A stretch of 42,643 bases of DNA from Methanofastidiosum methylothiophilum (GTDB lineage: Archaea; Methanobacteriota_B; Thermococci; Methanofastidiosales; Methanofastidiosaceae), in contig LNJE01000013.1 in NCBI GenBank assembly GCA_001587635.1, positions 1-42,643 on the forward strand, read 5' to 3'. Position 1 is the stretch's first letter. Every line of letters begins with the position of its first letter. Made by a program: the position numbers and the translations under genes. Under the pieces are notes generated by a model. It made no database searches. It was given only the letters and a program-made list of their open reading frames with translations, and was not told the origin of the DNA. Below, one piece after another: positions 1 through 7,693 of the stretch.

Positions 1-1
1 A

Positions 2-670
2 AATAAAAAAGCCGTCTTTGGGCTTCCGGAACTATACAAAGATAAGATAAAAAAGGCAAAGTTAATTGCCAATCCAGGATGCTATCCAACAAGCGCTATT
101 TTAGGAACAGCTCCACTCTTAAAAAATAAACTCGTAAAACATGACATAATTGTGGATTCAAAGTCCGGTGTTTCAGGTGCCGGAAAAAAGTTGACCAATA
201 ACACACACTTTCCTGAAGCCAATGAAAACTTTTCAGCATATGGCATAGCTAATCATAGACATTCGCCTGAGATACAACAAGAGATGGAAAAACTATATGG
301 GAACAAGGTAAATCTATCTTTTACCCCCCATCTTGTGCCAATTAACAGGGGAATCCTCACGACAATCTATATGACTTATAACAAATTTGTTGAAACAAAT
401 GAAGTAATTTCACTCTACCGTGAATTCTTCAAAGACTGCCCCTTTGTTAGAGTATTGGATGAAGGCAAATTCCCTCAAACTAAAGCTGTTTTAGGTTCCA
501 ATTACTGTGATATTGGTATTAAATCTGACAAAAGGACCGGCAGGGTAATAGTAATTTCAGCAATTGATAATCTTGTAAAAGGGGCTTCAGGCCAGGCTAT
601 ACAGAATATGAATCTTATGATGGGTTTTGATGAGAAAGAAGGGCTTAAAGTCGTTCCATTATATCCGTGA
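2..670 (+). CDS. argC: N-acetyl-gamma-glutamyl-phosphate reductase, 3' part
   Basis: This enzyme reduces N-acetylglutamyl-5-phosphate to the semialdehyde with NADPH, the third step of arginine synthesis. The frame is already open at the window edge, so the N-terminal NAD-binding part lies outside and 222 residues remain. The catalytic cysteine is visible in ANPGCYPTS near the start of the fragment. The C-terminal domain follows, with VSGAGKK, the PHLVPINRGI segment and the closing NLVKGASGQAIQNMN, all typical of ArgC. An ArgC/LysY role in lysine synthesis is possible in archaea, but the neighbour is a true ArgB type. The stop is 7 bases before argB, so the two are co-transcribed. Confidence 0.95.
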   Translation, partial: NKKAVFGLPELYKDKIKKAKLIANPGCYPTSAILGTAPLLKNKLVKHDIIVDSKSGVSGAGKKLTNNTHFPEANENFSAYGIANHRHSPEIQQEMEKLYGNKVNLSFTPHLVPINRGILTTIYMTYNKFVETNEVISLYREFFKDCPFVRVLDEGKFPQTKAVLGSNYCDIGIKSDKRTGRVIVISAIDNLVKGASGQAIQNMNLMMGFDEKEGLKVVPLYP

Positions 671-677
671 GGTGTGC

Positions 678-1520
678 ATGATGTTTGATGATCTTTACAA
701 TAATTTAAGCGATATAAAAGAACTGAAGAATAAACTTGTCGTAATCAAATACGGCGGTCATGCAATGAAGAATGAAGAGCTAAAAAAGGCATTTGCCAAA
801 GACATATCGTTAATCAAATCACTTGGCGCAACACCAGTAATCGTCCATGGAGGAGGCCCTGAAATAACTTCAATGCTTGATAAACTTGGGATTAAATCTG
901 AATTCTATAAAGGGCTTAGAATAACCGAAAAGGATACAATGAAAGTTGTTGAAATGATTCTTCATGGTGTAGTCAATAGAGAGCTTGTCACACTAATAAA
1001 CAATGAAGGAGAATATGCAGTTGGCATTTCAGGAAGGGATGGCAGTTTGGTAAAGGCATCTAAAAAGATTATTGATGATGTTGATCTTGGTTTTGTTGGG
1101 GATATTAATTGTGTCAATACCTGGCTACTATGGACTTTAATTGATGAAGGGTACATACCGATTGTTTCCCCGATAGGTGAAGGAGAAAATGGAGCATATA
1201 ACGTAAATGCGGATGAATTTGCTTATTCTATTGCGGCGGCAATGGGCGCTGAAAAATTACTACTAATTACTGACGTTGATGGCATTTACCTTGATCCAAA
1301 TGACCCCTCAACTAGAATACCACTTTTAAATGAAATAAATGCCAATGAGATGTTACAAACCGGGAAAATATCTGGCGGAATGATTCCAAAAGTACTTTCA
1401 TCCATTTTGGCGTTAAAAGAGGGTGTCGGGGAAGTACATGTAATCAACGGTAAATCAAAACACGTCATCCTTCAAGCTTTAATTAATCCACAGAGCTGTG
1501 GCACAAGAATCGTCTTATGA
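678..1520 (+). CDS. argB: Acetylglutamate kinase
   Basis: ArgB phosphorylates N-acetylglutamate, the second step of arginine synthesis. It is a 280-residue amino acid kinase fold protein, the usual size. Motifs are IKYGGHAM near the N-terminus, PVIVHGGGPEI for substrate binding, NVNADEFAYSIAAAMGA, and LLLITDVDGI with GGMIPKV near the end. The KYGGHAM form is typical of ArgB, whereas LysZ enzymes usually have a different lead motif. I chose the ATG at 678 because a GAGGTG Shine-Dalgarno lies about 5 bases upstream; the frame is open further up but would run into argC. It follows argC directly. The stop overlaps the convergent dph6 end by 6 bases. Confidence 0.95.
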   Translation: MMFDDLYNNLSDIKELKNKLVVIKYGGHAMKNEELKKAFAKDISLIKSLGATPVIVHGGGPEITSMLDKLGIKSEFYKGLRITEKDTMKVVEMILHGVVNRELVTLINNEGEYAVGISGRDGSLVKASKKIIDDVDLGFVGDINCVNTWLLWTLIDEGYIPIVSPIGEGENGAYNVNADEFAYSIAAAMGAEKLLLITDVDGIYLDPNDPSTRIPLLNEINANEMLQTGKISGGMIPKVLSSILALKEGVGEVHVINGKSKHVILQALINPQSCGTRIVL

Positions 1521-2201
1521 TTTGTTTTCAAAAACAATTGAGTCTATCAAGAGGACTCCATTTAAATTTTCTATTATTTTCTTGGACTTTTCTATTATCA
1601 ACTTCTTTTTGAATGTTGGTGCATCAATAACAAAAGTTTCATACTCGCCACCTTCACCCGCTATATGGACCCCATATTTTTTATTTTGAATCACTAATTT
1701 TTCTAAGATATCAGTGTCAATAACTTTTCCGAGGTAAGACTCATCAAGCCCGAGCGCGGAAGTAGAAACTATAACTACCTTAAATCCTTCATCAATAAGT
1801 GACTCCATGTATTTTTTAGAATCTGTTTTCCAAAGCGGCGTGAGATGTAATAATCCATTGTGGTCTGCAATTTTTTGTATTCGCTCTCTTTGATAATTTG
1901 ATTCAATTACGCCTGTTACTATCCCTTCAATTTCCGTATTTTTCACCAACTCACTAATAATACCCTCTAACTCTGANACTTCNTTTTCCTTTTCACCCTT
2001 NACNTTTTTTCTTATNAGTGGGATCCCCATNGCNTCAGCTTGANAAGNAGTAAANGATATATTNGGAACATGNAACATNTANGAATCTTCTCTTTCTGNC
2101 TCTAANGANAGTAATAAAACAACTTCATGNCCTTCNTTTATTGCAAGATANGCNGCATAAAGNGAATCCTTCCCNCCAGAAAATAAGGATAATAATCTCA
2201 T
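1515..2201 (-). CDS. dph6: Diphthine--ammonia ligase (ATP-PPase family)
   Basis: Dph6 performs the last step of diphthamide synthesis on elongation factor 2, amidating diphthine with ammonium and ATP. The 228-residue protein starts MRLLSLFS.GKD, the PP-loop SGGKDS, which here carries unresolved bases. It has the family signature GEGGEYETFVIDAPTF near residues 170-190. About 23 N bases fall in the first 75 codons, and 20 of them are at third codon positions. The ATG at 2201 lies 24 bases past a TATA-like TTAAATA box with no Shine-Dalgarno, so the mRNA is probably leaderless; a TTG at 2219 is less likely. The other diphthamide gene in the window, dph2, is 7 kb away. Confidence 0.9.
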   Translation of the reverse strand: MRLLSLFSXGKDXLYXXYLAIXEXHEVVLLXXLEXEREDXXMXHVXNIXFTXXQAXXMGIPXIRKXXKGEKEXEXSELEGIISELVKNTEIEGIVTGVIESNYQRERIQKIADHNGLLHLTPLWKTDSKKYMESLIDEGFKVVIVSTSALGLDESYLGKVIDTDILEKLVIQNKKYGVHIAGEGGEYETFVIDAPTFKKKLIIEKSKKIIENLNGVLLIDSIVFENKS

Positions 2202-2224
2202 AAATCCNAATAACTTCAAAAAAC

Positions 2225-2231
2225 TTAAATA
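2225..2231. promoter_or_regulatory. Shared TATA-like box between dph6 and the 2253 gene
   Basis: The 52 bases between the two divergent ATG codons hold one clear TATA-like element, TTAAATA on the plus strand and TATTTAA on the minus strand. It ends 22 bases before the plus ATG (2253) and 24 bases before the minus ATG (2201). Both distances fit leaderless transcripts. No second box is visible. Bidirectional use is inferred. Confidence 0.55.
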
Positions 2232-2252
2232 CTTTCTGCCNAATTAAAATTC

Positions 2253-3725
2253 ATGAAGAAGATTATAAGTTTTTCAATATTTAGTATTCTTGTTTTTTCT
2301 TTATTCTCCCCTTTTATTCTGGCAGAAGNTCAAAATATTTTGATTTATGGAGAAAGCCTTGGAAAAATTGAAAATTCGATTAAAACTAACTACAATATCT
2401 CTAAAATGCAAAAGATACCACAGGATCTTTCAAANTACGGAGCTNTTGTAATAATTGTTCCAAAAACCGGGATATCAACTGAAGNAATACCGAAGTTAGT
2501 TAGTTTCGTAGATTCAGGAGGGTCTCTAATTATAGTTGCTGAAGATTTTACTGAGGCAAGTTCAATCTCCCAAATTAATAGACTTTTATCTTCATTTAAA
2601 ATTGAGGTTAATATAGATAGGGTATATGACGATACAAGCTTTTCAAGTTTCAATACACGTGTTCTAATCAAGGGCGATGATAATTACCCCCCATCAAAAG
2701 GCGTTTCTAATATCCTCTATGTCAGCGGCTCTAGCCTCAAAGGAAAATTCGATGGTGAATTAAAAAGCAATACTACCTCCTATTCAAAAAATTATGATGA
2801 ATTTGAAACTTATAAAAAAGGTAGTAGACCCCCTGTTTCAGGCTATATCAAACATGGAAATGGAATGATAATACTCATAGGAGACAAATCCCTTTTTGAG
2901 GACGCATATGTAGTTCATGAAGACAATGCCCTTTTTGTAATGAATCTATTTGATTTTGCAATGGGGCGATATAATCTTATTGAGAATAGGCTCCGATACA
3001 AAGAGAACTATGATGAAGAAATTAAATCATTTTTACCCTATTTTGAGTCTATGAAGAGTAACGGATTTTCTGTAATCAAGCCTACTGAAACTAACAGAAT
3101 TAATTCCTTAATAGAGCAATCACAGAACAGCTATTCTTTTGGACTTTACAGGGAAGCCTTTACCACTCTTTCCCAAGCCACAACTCTTTTCAAATCTCAA
3201 CTTGAAGTCGTTAACAAGGGATTCAATGACAAACTAGTAAAAGGGAAAAATTTAGAAGATCAGGCAAGGAGTAAGGGTGTCACTGTTTCTGATGAGGCTA
3301 TATTCAGTGAGGGTGTATACTATCTAACACAAGCTGAAAAAGAACCCAATCTTATCAAAAGAGTTGAATTAATCGATAAAGCAATCGATATACTCGAAAA
3401 CTTTGGCCAAGGGGACATGCAAAGAGCTAAGATTGAAATCGATACAGCAGACAGCAAATTAAAAGAAGCAAAGAAGACCATATTTTACGAAAAAGATGTT
3501 CAGAAAGCAGATGAGCTTTTAACAACTGCTAGAAAACTTTACAATAGAGAGGAGTATCCCGATGCATTTTCAAAAGCCCAAGAATCCCAAAAATATTCTA
3601 GCAGAGCTATTGAAAAATACAATATATTTAAAATCATAGTTGGTCTTGGACTTTTATTAGGTGCACTACTACTTATGATTATTTCAAAGAGGATTTTATC
3701 ATGGAAAGCAAAAAAGAAAGAATAA
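2253..3725 (+). CDS. Membrane-anchored extracytoplasmic protein, GATase/DUF4350-like domain plus helical repeats
   Basis: The 490-residue protein has a signal peptide (residues 1-24, KK then a long hydrophobic run ending LAE). An alpha/beta domain of about 200 residues follows, starting NILIYGESL and containing LVSFVDSGGSLIIVAEDF, as in GATase-like/DUF4350 domains. Residues 240-450 are charged and helical, perhaps TPR-like (EEIKSFLPYFESMKSNG, AKEKEP-rich helices). A C-terminal membrane helix (IIVGLGLLLGALLLMIISKR) ends in KKKE. The bulk should lie outside the cell. The gene overlaps the SpoIIM-like gene by 25 bases, so the two probably act together. The start is leaderless, 22 bases after the shared TATA box. 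No exact family is recognised. Confidence 0.8.
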   Translation: MKKIISFSIFSILVFSLFSPFILAEXQNILIYGESLGKIENSIKTNYNISKMQKIPQDLSXYGAXVIIVPKTGISTEXIPKLVSFVDSGGSLIIVAEDFTEASSISQINRLLSSFKIEVNIDRVYDDTSFSSFNTRVLIKGDDNYPPSKGVSNILYVSGSSLKGKFDGELKSNTTSYSKNYDEFETYKKGSRPPVSGYIKHGNGMIILIGDKSLFEDAYVVHEDNALFVMNLFDFAMGRYNLIENRLRYKENYDEEIKSFLPYFESMKSNGFSVIKPTETNRINSLIEQSQNSYSFGLYREAFTTLSQATTLFKSQLEVVNKGFNDKLVKGKNLEDQARSKGVTVSDEAIFSEGVYYLTQAEKEPNLIKRVELIDKAIDILENFGQGDMQRAKIEIDTADSKLKEAKKTIFYEKDVQKADELLTTARKLYNREEYPDAFSKAQESQKYSSRAIEKYNIFKIIVGLGLLLGALLLMIISKRILSWKAKKKE

Positions 3726-4339
3726 TTTTATATTATAAAAATGAAGTTTTTTCAATAATTAAAGAAAATAAAAACTTGATGTTATTTTCTATAGTGCTAT
3801 TTCTTTTGTCATCTATCTCTGGATTCTACATGTTTAAAGTTTTTTTTAACAACAATCCAGAAATATTTGATTCACTTATACAAGGATTTGTAGATATGTT
3901 TGGACCTTTGAAGGAAATGACTTCATTTGAACTGTTTCTTACAATTTTTTATGTAAACAGTAGAACTTCATTTTTGATAATGATATTCGGTGTCTTTGTT
4001 GGATTGTTTCCTTTCATGTCATTATGGCTCAACGGTACTGTATTAGGGCTTCTTTATGGTAAATTTATGGCAGAAGGAGAGTCTCCACTAGTTTTTTTAA
4101 TTGGGATACTTCCACATGGGATAATTGAAATCCCAACTATAGCAATTGCGGCTTCACAGGGATTTAGAATTGGGAAAGAAATAATATCTCCGCCCCAAGG
4201 TAAATCTAGATCTGAATCTTTGAGAATTAATCTTAAAAAAGGAATAAGGCTTTTTGCGATAATACTTCCACTATTATTAATAGCGGCCTTTATAGAAGTA
4301 TATGTATCGGCACAACTTTTCAATGTTAGTAAAACTTAA
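3701..4339 (+). CDS. SpoIIM/DUF95 family membrane protein
   Basis: This 212-residue integral membrane protein has about five hydrophobic segments. It matches the SpoIIM (stage II sporulation protein M, DUF95) family: NSRTSFLIMIFGVFVGLFP, then the diagnostic PHGIIEIPTIAIAAS followed by a last helix near the C-terminus. Archaeal members have no sporulation role; they are usually paired with other membrane proteins of unknown job. The start lies inside the preceding gene (25-base overlap, ATGG), so translation is coupled to the membrane-anchored GATase-like protein. The next gene has its own promoter. Confidence 0.85.
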   Translation: MESKKERIILYYKNEVFSIIKENKNLMLFSIVLFLLSSISGFYMFKVFFNNNPEIFDSLIQGFVDMFGPLKEMTSFELFLTIFYVNSRTSFLIMIFGVFVGLFPFMSLWLNGTVLGLLYGKFMAEGESPLVFLIGILPHGIIEIPTIAIAASQGFRIGKEIISPPQGKSRSESLRINLKKGIRLFAIILPLLLIAAFIEVYVSAQLFNVSKT

Positions 4340-4398
4340 TATTTCTTTTATAAAATCATAAAGGAAATTCTTTTAAAGGACATAATTTAATTCTTTTT

Positions 4399-4677
4399 AT
4401 GGACAACAAAGATGAATTCTATGAAGAAGACGAGAAATACGAGAGTGCAGGGGCTGAAAAACCTTTTGACATAATCCACAATAACATCGGTGAGCCTGTC
4501 AGTATAGTCCTAAAAGATGGCAGAAAAATTGAGGGTATCCTAGCAGGTTACGATTTAGAGCTAAATTTAGTTATTGAAAATGTCAAGATCCTCAGAGGGG
4601 AAGAAATGAAGGGAATGCCTCTAATAATAGTCAGGAGAAATAATATTCTTGCAATCGGGGATCATGTTTTGACCTGA
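4399..4677 (+). CDS. Sm-like (Lsm) RNA-binding protein with acidic N-terminal extension
   Basis: The 92-residue protein has an Lsm fold: Sm1 from PFDIIHNNIGEPVSIVLKDGRKIEGILAGYD to NLVIENV, and Sm2 as IIVRRNNILAIG. Such proteins form rings that bind U-rich RNA. The first 20 residues are strongly acidic (DNKDEFYEEDEKYE), which is unusual for the small archaeal Sm proteins. The Sm2 motif has RRNN instead of the common RGDN. A second, canonical Lsm gene lies at 14200-14430, so the cell has at least two. A TTTTAAAG box ends about 21 bases before the ATG, suggesting a leaderless mRNA. The stop abuts the convergent dUTPase gene exactly. Confidence 0.9.
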   Translation: MDNKDEFYEEDEKYESAGAEKPFDIIHNNIGEPVSIVLKDGRKIEGILAGYDLELNLVIENVKILRGEEMKGMPLIIVRRNNILAIGDHVLT

Positions 4678-5187
4678 TTATATATTTTCTTTTAGAAATA
4701 TCCCTTTATATAAAGAGTCGTCTGTCGCTGTTCGTATAAAAACTAATTGAAGCACCCTAGCATCTTTGAAAATCTTTATGCCTTTTTCATTATCTACTAA
4801 AAGTAATGATTCACTTCTTCCGCTATAACCTCTATCCCACACAGCGGTTCCTACATTTGCACCACACCTTAAAAGAGTTGAACGAGGCCTACCAAGAGCA
4901 ACTATGTTTGGCGGGATATTAACGATCTCATTGTATACTATCTTATATGAACCTTTTTTTAGAGAAATGCAATCATTGACATAATCTATTTTTTTTGTTT
5001 CAGAAAGAATTCTTTTTTGATTACTAAAGTCAACAGCACCTTCAGAAGTAATGAAATGAATTTCTTTTACAGTCATATCAAAACCATTAGGGGTAATTTG
5101 GGTGTCTAGGTCAATATAGTTTTGAATAAGATTATTCTTTGATATAAGTTCTCTAATCTCATTTCCAGTAAGAACACAACTTTCCAT
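4678..5187 (-). CDS. dUTP diphosphatase/dCTP deaminase family protein
   Basis: The 169-residue protein belongs to the trimeric dCTP deaminase/dUTPase superfamily that supplies dUMP and keeps uracil out of DNA. Visible signs are ITPNGFDMTVKEI, the phosphate-binding GRPRSTLLRCG and AVWDRGYSGRSESLLLV, then a C-terminal VLQLVF. The WDRGYSGR version resembles archaeal enzymes annotated as dUTP diphosphatases rather than strict deaminases, so dUTPase is the better guess. I chose the ATG at 5187; the reading frame also extends upstream to 5247, but that would cross the promoter. A TATA-like TTTTATGTAT element, read on this strand, lies about 22 bases upstream. Confidence 0.8.
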   Translation of the reverse strand: MESCVLTGNEIRELISKNNLIQNYIDLDTQITPNGFDMTVKEIHFITSEGAVDFSNQKRILSETKKIDYVNDCISLKKGSYKIVYNEIVNIPPNIVALGRPRSTLLRCGANVGTAVWDRGYSGRSESLLLVDNEKGIKIFKDARVLQLVFIRTATDDSLYKGIFLKENI

Positions 5188-5208
5188 AACTATCCTTAAT
5201 TGAAAACC

Positions 5209-5221
5209 TTTTATGTATTTT
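5209..5221. promoter_or_regulatory. Probable shared TATA-like element between dUTPase and tRNA methyltransferase genes
   Basis: The near-symmetric element TTTTATGTATTTT reads AAAATACATAAAA on the other strand. It lies between the minus ATG at 5187 and the plus GTG at 5237, which are 50 bases apart. Both starts are about 18-23 bases from its edges, as in the dph6/2253 pair. It would serve leaderless transcripts in both directions. The match to a TATA box is weaker than at 2225. Confidence 0.4.
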
Positions 5222-5236
5222 GGCAGTAAGTATTTT

Positions 5237-6061
5237 GTGGAAGACAAAAGGATAAAAAAACTTCGAGAACAACTAAAAACTAAGATATCTAGCGAAGACG
5301 TACAAAAGATAATGAAAAGCTATGAGCAACTTGGGGGCATTATAATTGTTTCTATACCTAATGAATATGAAAAATTTAAGGAGTTCATTGGCAATTGCTT
5401 CTTTGAAAGTTTTGAATGTCAGACTGTTTTAGAAAAAGGATTTGTATCCGGAGAATTTAGAATCCCTTATTATAAGAGATTAGTGGGGGATGGATTTATT
5501 ACTATTCATAAGGAAAACGGAATTTATTACAAAATAGATCTATCCAAGGTAATGTTTTCTTCGGGAAACATTGCCGAAAGAATAAGAATGGCTCATGTTT
5601 CTTCTCCCAATGAAGTCATAATTGACATGTTTTCAGGGATCGGATACTTTACATTGCCTCTTGCAAAATATGGGAAGGCAATTGTTTGGTCTTTAGAGAA
5701 AAACCCTAATAGTTATAATTTACTTCTAGAAAATATTAATCTTAATTCTTTAAGTGGCAGAGTTTTGCCAATTAACATCGATTGTCTTGACTTTAATCCC
5801 AACTTCAAGGCTGATAGGATTATTATGGGATATTTTTCTGATGATGAGAAATTTCTTTTAAAGGCCTTAGATATGATAAAAGATGGGGGGGTAATTCATT
5901 ACCATAATACTATAGCAGAAAAATTGGAGCCCCATCTCAAAGAGACTATAGAAAGAGTCATAGCAAAAAAAGGAAAAAAGTTGGAATCCATCTATTATAG
6001 AAAAGTTAAAAAATATTCTCCCGGGGTTTGGCACATTGTTTTTGACTTTAAAGTAATCTAA
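5237..6061 (+). CDS. Class I SAM tRNA methyltransferase/transferase, Trm5/TYW2 family (likely Taw2)
   Basis: The protein has a Trm5/TYW2-type layout in 274 residues: an N-terminal substrate domain, then KVMFSSGNIAERIRMA and a SAM-binding Rossmann fold with IIDMFSGIGYFTLPLAKYG. Acidic residue E of WSLEKNP follows, then IIMGYFSDDEKFL and a late IHYHNT. The FSSGNIAERIRM and MGYFSDD forms resemble Taw2 (TYW2), which moves the aminocarboxypropyl group of SAM to the wyosine precursor at G37 of tRNA-Phe; Trm5 methyltransferases usually read FSPR and MNLP. I placed the start at GTG 5237, about 18-20 bases after the TATA-like element; an in-frame ATG at 5213 lies inside that element. The stop overlaps the convergent gene by 4 bases. 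Confidence 0.75.
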   Translation: MEDKRIKKLREQLKTKISSEDVQKIMKSYEQLGGIIIVSIPNEYEKFKEFIGNCFFESFECQTVLEKGFVSGEFRIPYYKRLVGDGFITIHKENGIYYKIDLSKVMFSSGNIAERIRMAHVSSPNEVIIDMFSGIGYFTLPLAKYGKAIVWSLEKNPNSYNLLLENINLNSLSGRVLPINIDCLDFNPNFKADRIIMGYFSDDEKFLLKALDMIKDGGVIHYHNTIAEKLEPHLKETIERVIAKKGKKLESIYYRKVKKYSPGVWHIVFDFKVI

Positions 6062-6351
6062 TTGATTTTTCTTCTCATTAAATCATCAGATACCCCTGGG
6101 TAAGCTTGTCTTTCCTGTGCAGCCCTAGACCTTTTGATCATTTCAAGAATTATTTTCTTTTCTTTTTTTAATTTCCGTTCTTTCCTATCTAATAATAGTA
6201 TAAATAATCCAAAGATAAAAAGAATAGTAGTGATACCTGAAAGCATTAGAAGCATCATTTGATCATCAACTAGACTAAAATATATAGAAAAATAGCCACC
6301 TAGTACAAGGCTTAAACCTATAATCGATAATCCAATTATTCTTTTGATCAT
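6058..6351 (-). CDS. Small two-helix membrane protein, unknown function
   Basis: The 97-residue protein has two hydrophobic helices (about residues 5-27 and 32-53) and a highly basic stretch (DRKERKLKKEKK). A soluble C-terminal tail contains RAAQERQAYPGVSDDLMRR. The basic part should stay in the cytoplasm. A GGAGAA Shine-Dalgarno sits 6 bases before the ATG, with a TATA-like AATATAAATATAA about 20 bases further up. The stop overlaps the methyltransferase stop by 4 bases (CTAA). I do not recognise the family. Confidence 0.75.
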   Translation of the reverse strand: MIKRIIGLSIIGLSLVLGGYFSIYFSLVDDQMMLLMLSGITTILFIFGLFILLLDRKERKLKKEKKIILEMIKRSRAAQERQAYPGVSDDLMRRKIN

Positions 6352-6498
6352 TAGACTTCTCCGATTATATTTATATTAACTTCAAAGTTTTTATAATTTA
6401 TGGTAAAAATGAACATATTCTTTTAAAATAAAAAGTATAGCCTTTGAGTTATCTATTATTCCGAAAACTATTTTAAAGATAAAGTTTTCATAAAAAAT

Positions 6499-7056
6499 GT
6501 GTGTAAGCATACTGACTTTGAAGTCCTAAAAAAAAGAGGAAGACAAGAATTAAGAAAATGTAATACATGTGGAGAAGTTTTTCATAATGTCATTGATAAA
6601 GAGATACCGATTAAGATAACTGCTGTTATTTCTTATTTTGAAAATTCTAAAAAAATACAACTTGATACAGTAGAAAATAAAATATTTCAAATTGGCGAAT
6701 TGTTAGAGGTCAATAAGAAAAAATATTTTGTGAATCACATCGACGCTAAAAGAAAAGGGGAGTTGGCAGCTGCTAAAGATATTCATACCCTATATCTAAT
6801 ACCTGAGGATATTCCAACTGTACTCAAAATTACGTTAAAAATGGAAAATGGCCATCTTTCGTTTAGAGCATTCTCTGACAGAGAAGAAATTTTTTCTAAA
6901 GGAGACAATATATCCTTAGAAGGCTATGATATGATAATTGAAAAAATATTGGCTTCAAATGGATATAAACCATCTGCACAGGCATCAGAAATAAGAAGAA
7001 TTTACTGCTCACTATCTACTAAACGTGGAAGGAGTCTTCATGTCGATAAAAGATGA
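6499..7056 (+). CDS. HVO_0476-type zinc-ribbon protein
   Basis: This is a 185-residue archaeal protein with a short N-terminal zinc ribbon and a beta-rich remainder. The ribbon reads MCKHTDFEVLKKRG then LRKCNTCGEVF. The usual first CPxC pair is reduced to C-K-H at the extreme N-terminus. The rest (VNHIDAKRKGELAAAKDIHTLYLI) fits the HVO_0476-type archaeal family of unknown function, from memory. The start is GTG; an ATG two bases earlier is out of frame. TTTTAAAG ends about 22 bases upstream, so the mRNA is probably leaderless. It overlaps pcm by 17 bases and heads a four-gene operon ending with dph2. Confidence 0.75.
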   Translation: MCKHTDFEVLKKRGRQELRKCNTCGEVFHNVIDKEIPIKITAVISYFENSKKIQLDTVENKIFQIGELLEVNKKKYFVNHIDAKRKGELAAAKDIHTLYLIPEDIPTVLKITLKMENGHLSFRAFSDREEIFSKGDNISLEGYDMIIEKILASNGYKPSAQASEIRRIYCSLSTKRGRSLHVDKR

Positions 7057-7693
7057 ATCTAGACTTAGAATGGTTTCTTATCTTGAAAAAATTGGTTACA
7101 TTAAAAACGAATCCGTTAAAAATGCGTTCTTGAAAGTTGATAGAAGTATGTTTGTTCCTGAAGCTTCTAAAGATGAGGCTTACAAAGATACCCCGTTATC
7201 GATCGGTTGGGGTCAAACTATATCTGCACCTTCAATGATAGCATTGATGCTAGAAGTTTCTGACCTCAAATTAGGTACTAAAACATTAGAAATAGGGGCG
7301 GGATCTTGTTACAATGCAGCTCTAATTGCCGAGATATGTGGAGAAGAAAATGTTGTCACAATAGAAAGAATTCCAGAAGTTTATCAATTTGGTATTAATA
7401 ATCTAAAAAGTGCAGGATACAATATAACAGTTGTTCTTGGTGATGGCACAAAGGGATATCAAGAAGGTGCACCTTATGATAGGATAATCGCTACTGCAGC
7501 TGCCCCCAAAATACCCCAGAGCTGGAAGGATCAATTGAAGGAAGAAGGGATGATAGTTGCGCCAGTCGGCAAAGAAAAATACTACCAGGAGCTATTGGTA
7601 TCAAAAAAGAGAAAAGATGGAACATTTGAAACAAAAAAACATGGTGGCTGCGTATTTGTGCCATTAGTCGGAGAAGATGGGTGGAAGGAATAA
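7040..7693 (+). CDS. pcm: Protein-L-isoaspartate O-methyltransferase
   Basis: PCM methylates isoaspartyl residues in aged proteins with SAM so that they can return to normal aspartate. The 217-residue protein has the family order: VPEASKDEAYKDTPLSIGWGQTISAPSM for substrate binding, the SAM loop TLEIGAGSCYNAALIAEI, VVTIER, and DRIIATAAAPKIPQSW. GAGSCYNAA replaces the more common GTGSGYNAA. The ATG at 7040 has GGAG 5 bases upstream (GGAGTCTTC); the frame is open to a GTG at 7025. It overlaps the zinc-ribbon gene and its stop shares a base with the next start (TAATG). Confidence 0.95.
   Translation: MSIKDESRLRMVSYLEKIGYIKNESVKNAFLKVDRSMFVPEASKDEAYKDTPLSIGWGQTISAPSMIALMLEVSDLKLGTKTLEIGAGSCYNAALIAEICGEENVVTIERIPEVYQFGINNLKSAGYNITVVLGDGTKGYQEGAPYDRIIATAAAPKIPQSWKDQLKEEGMIVAPVGKEKYYQELLVSKKRKDGTFETKKHGGCVFVPLVGEDGWKE

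Noticed and set aside
1498..1689. 63-codon plus-strand open frame over the argB/dph6 junction
   Set aside because: It lies antisense to dph6 with no family signature; dph6 carries clear motifs.
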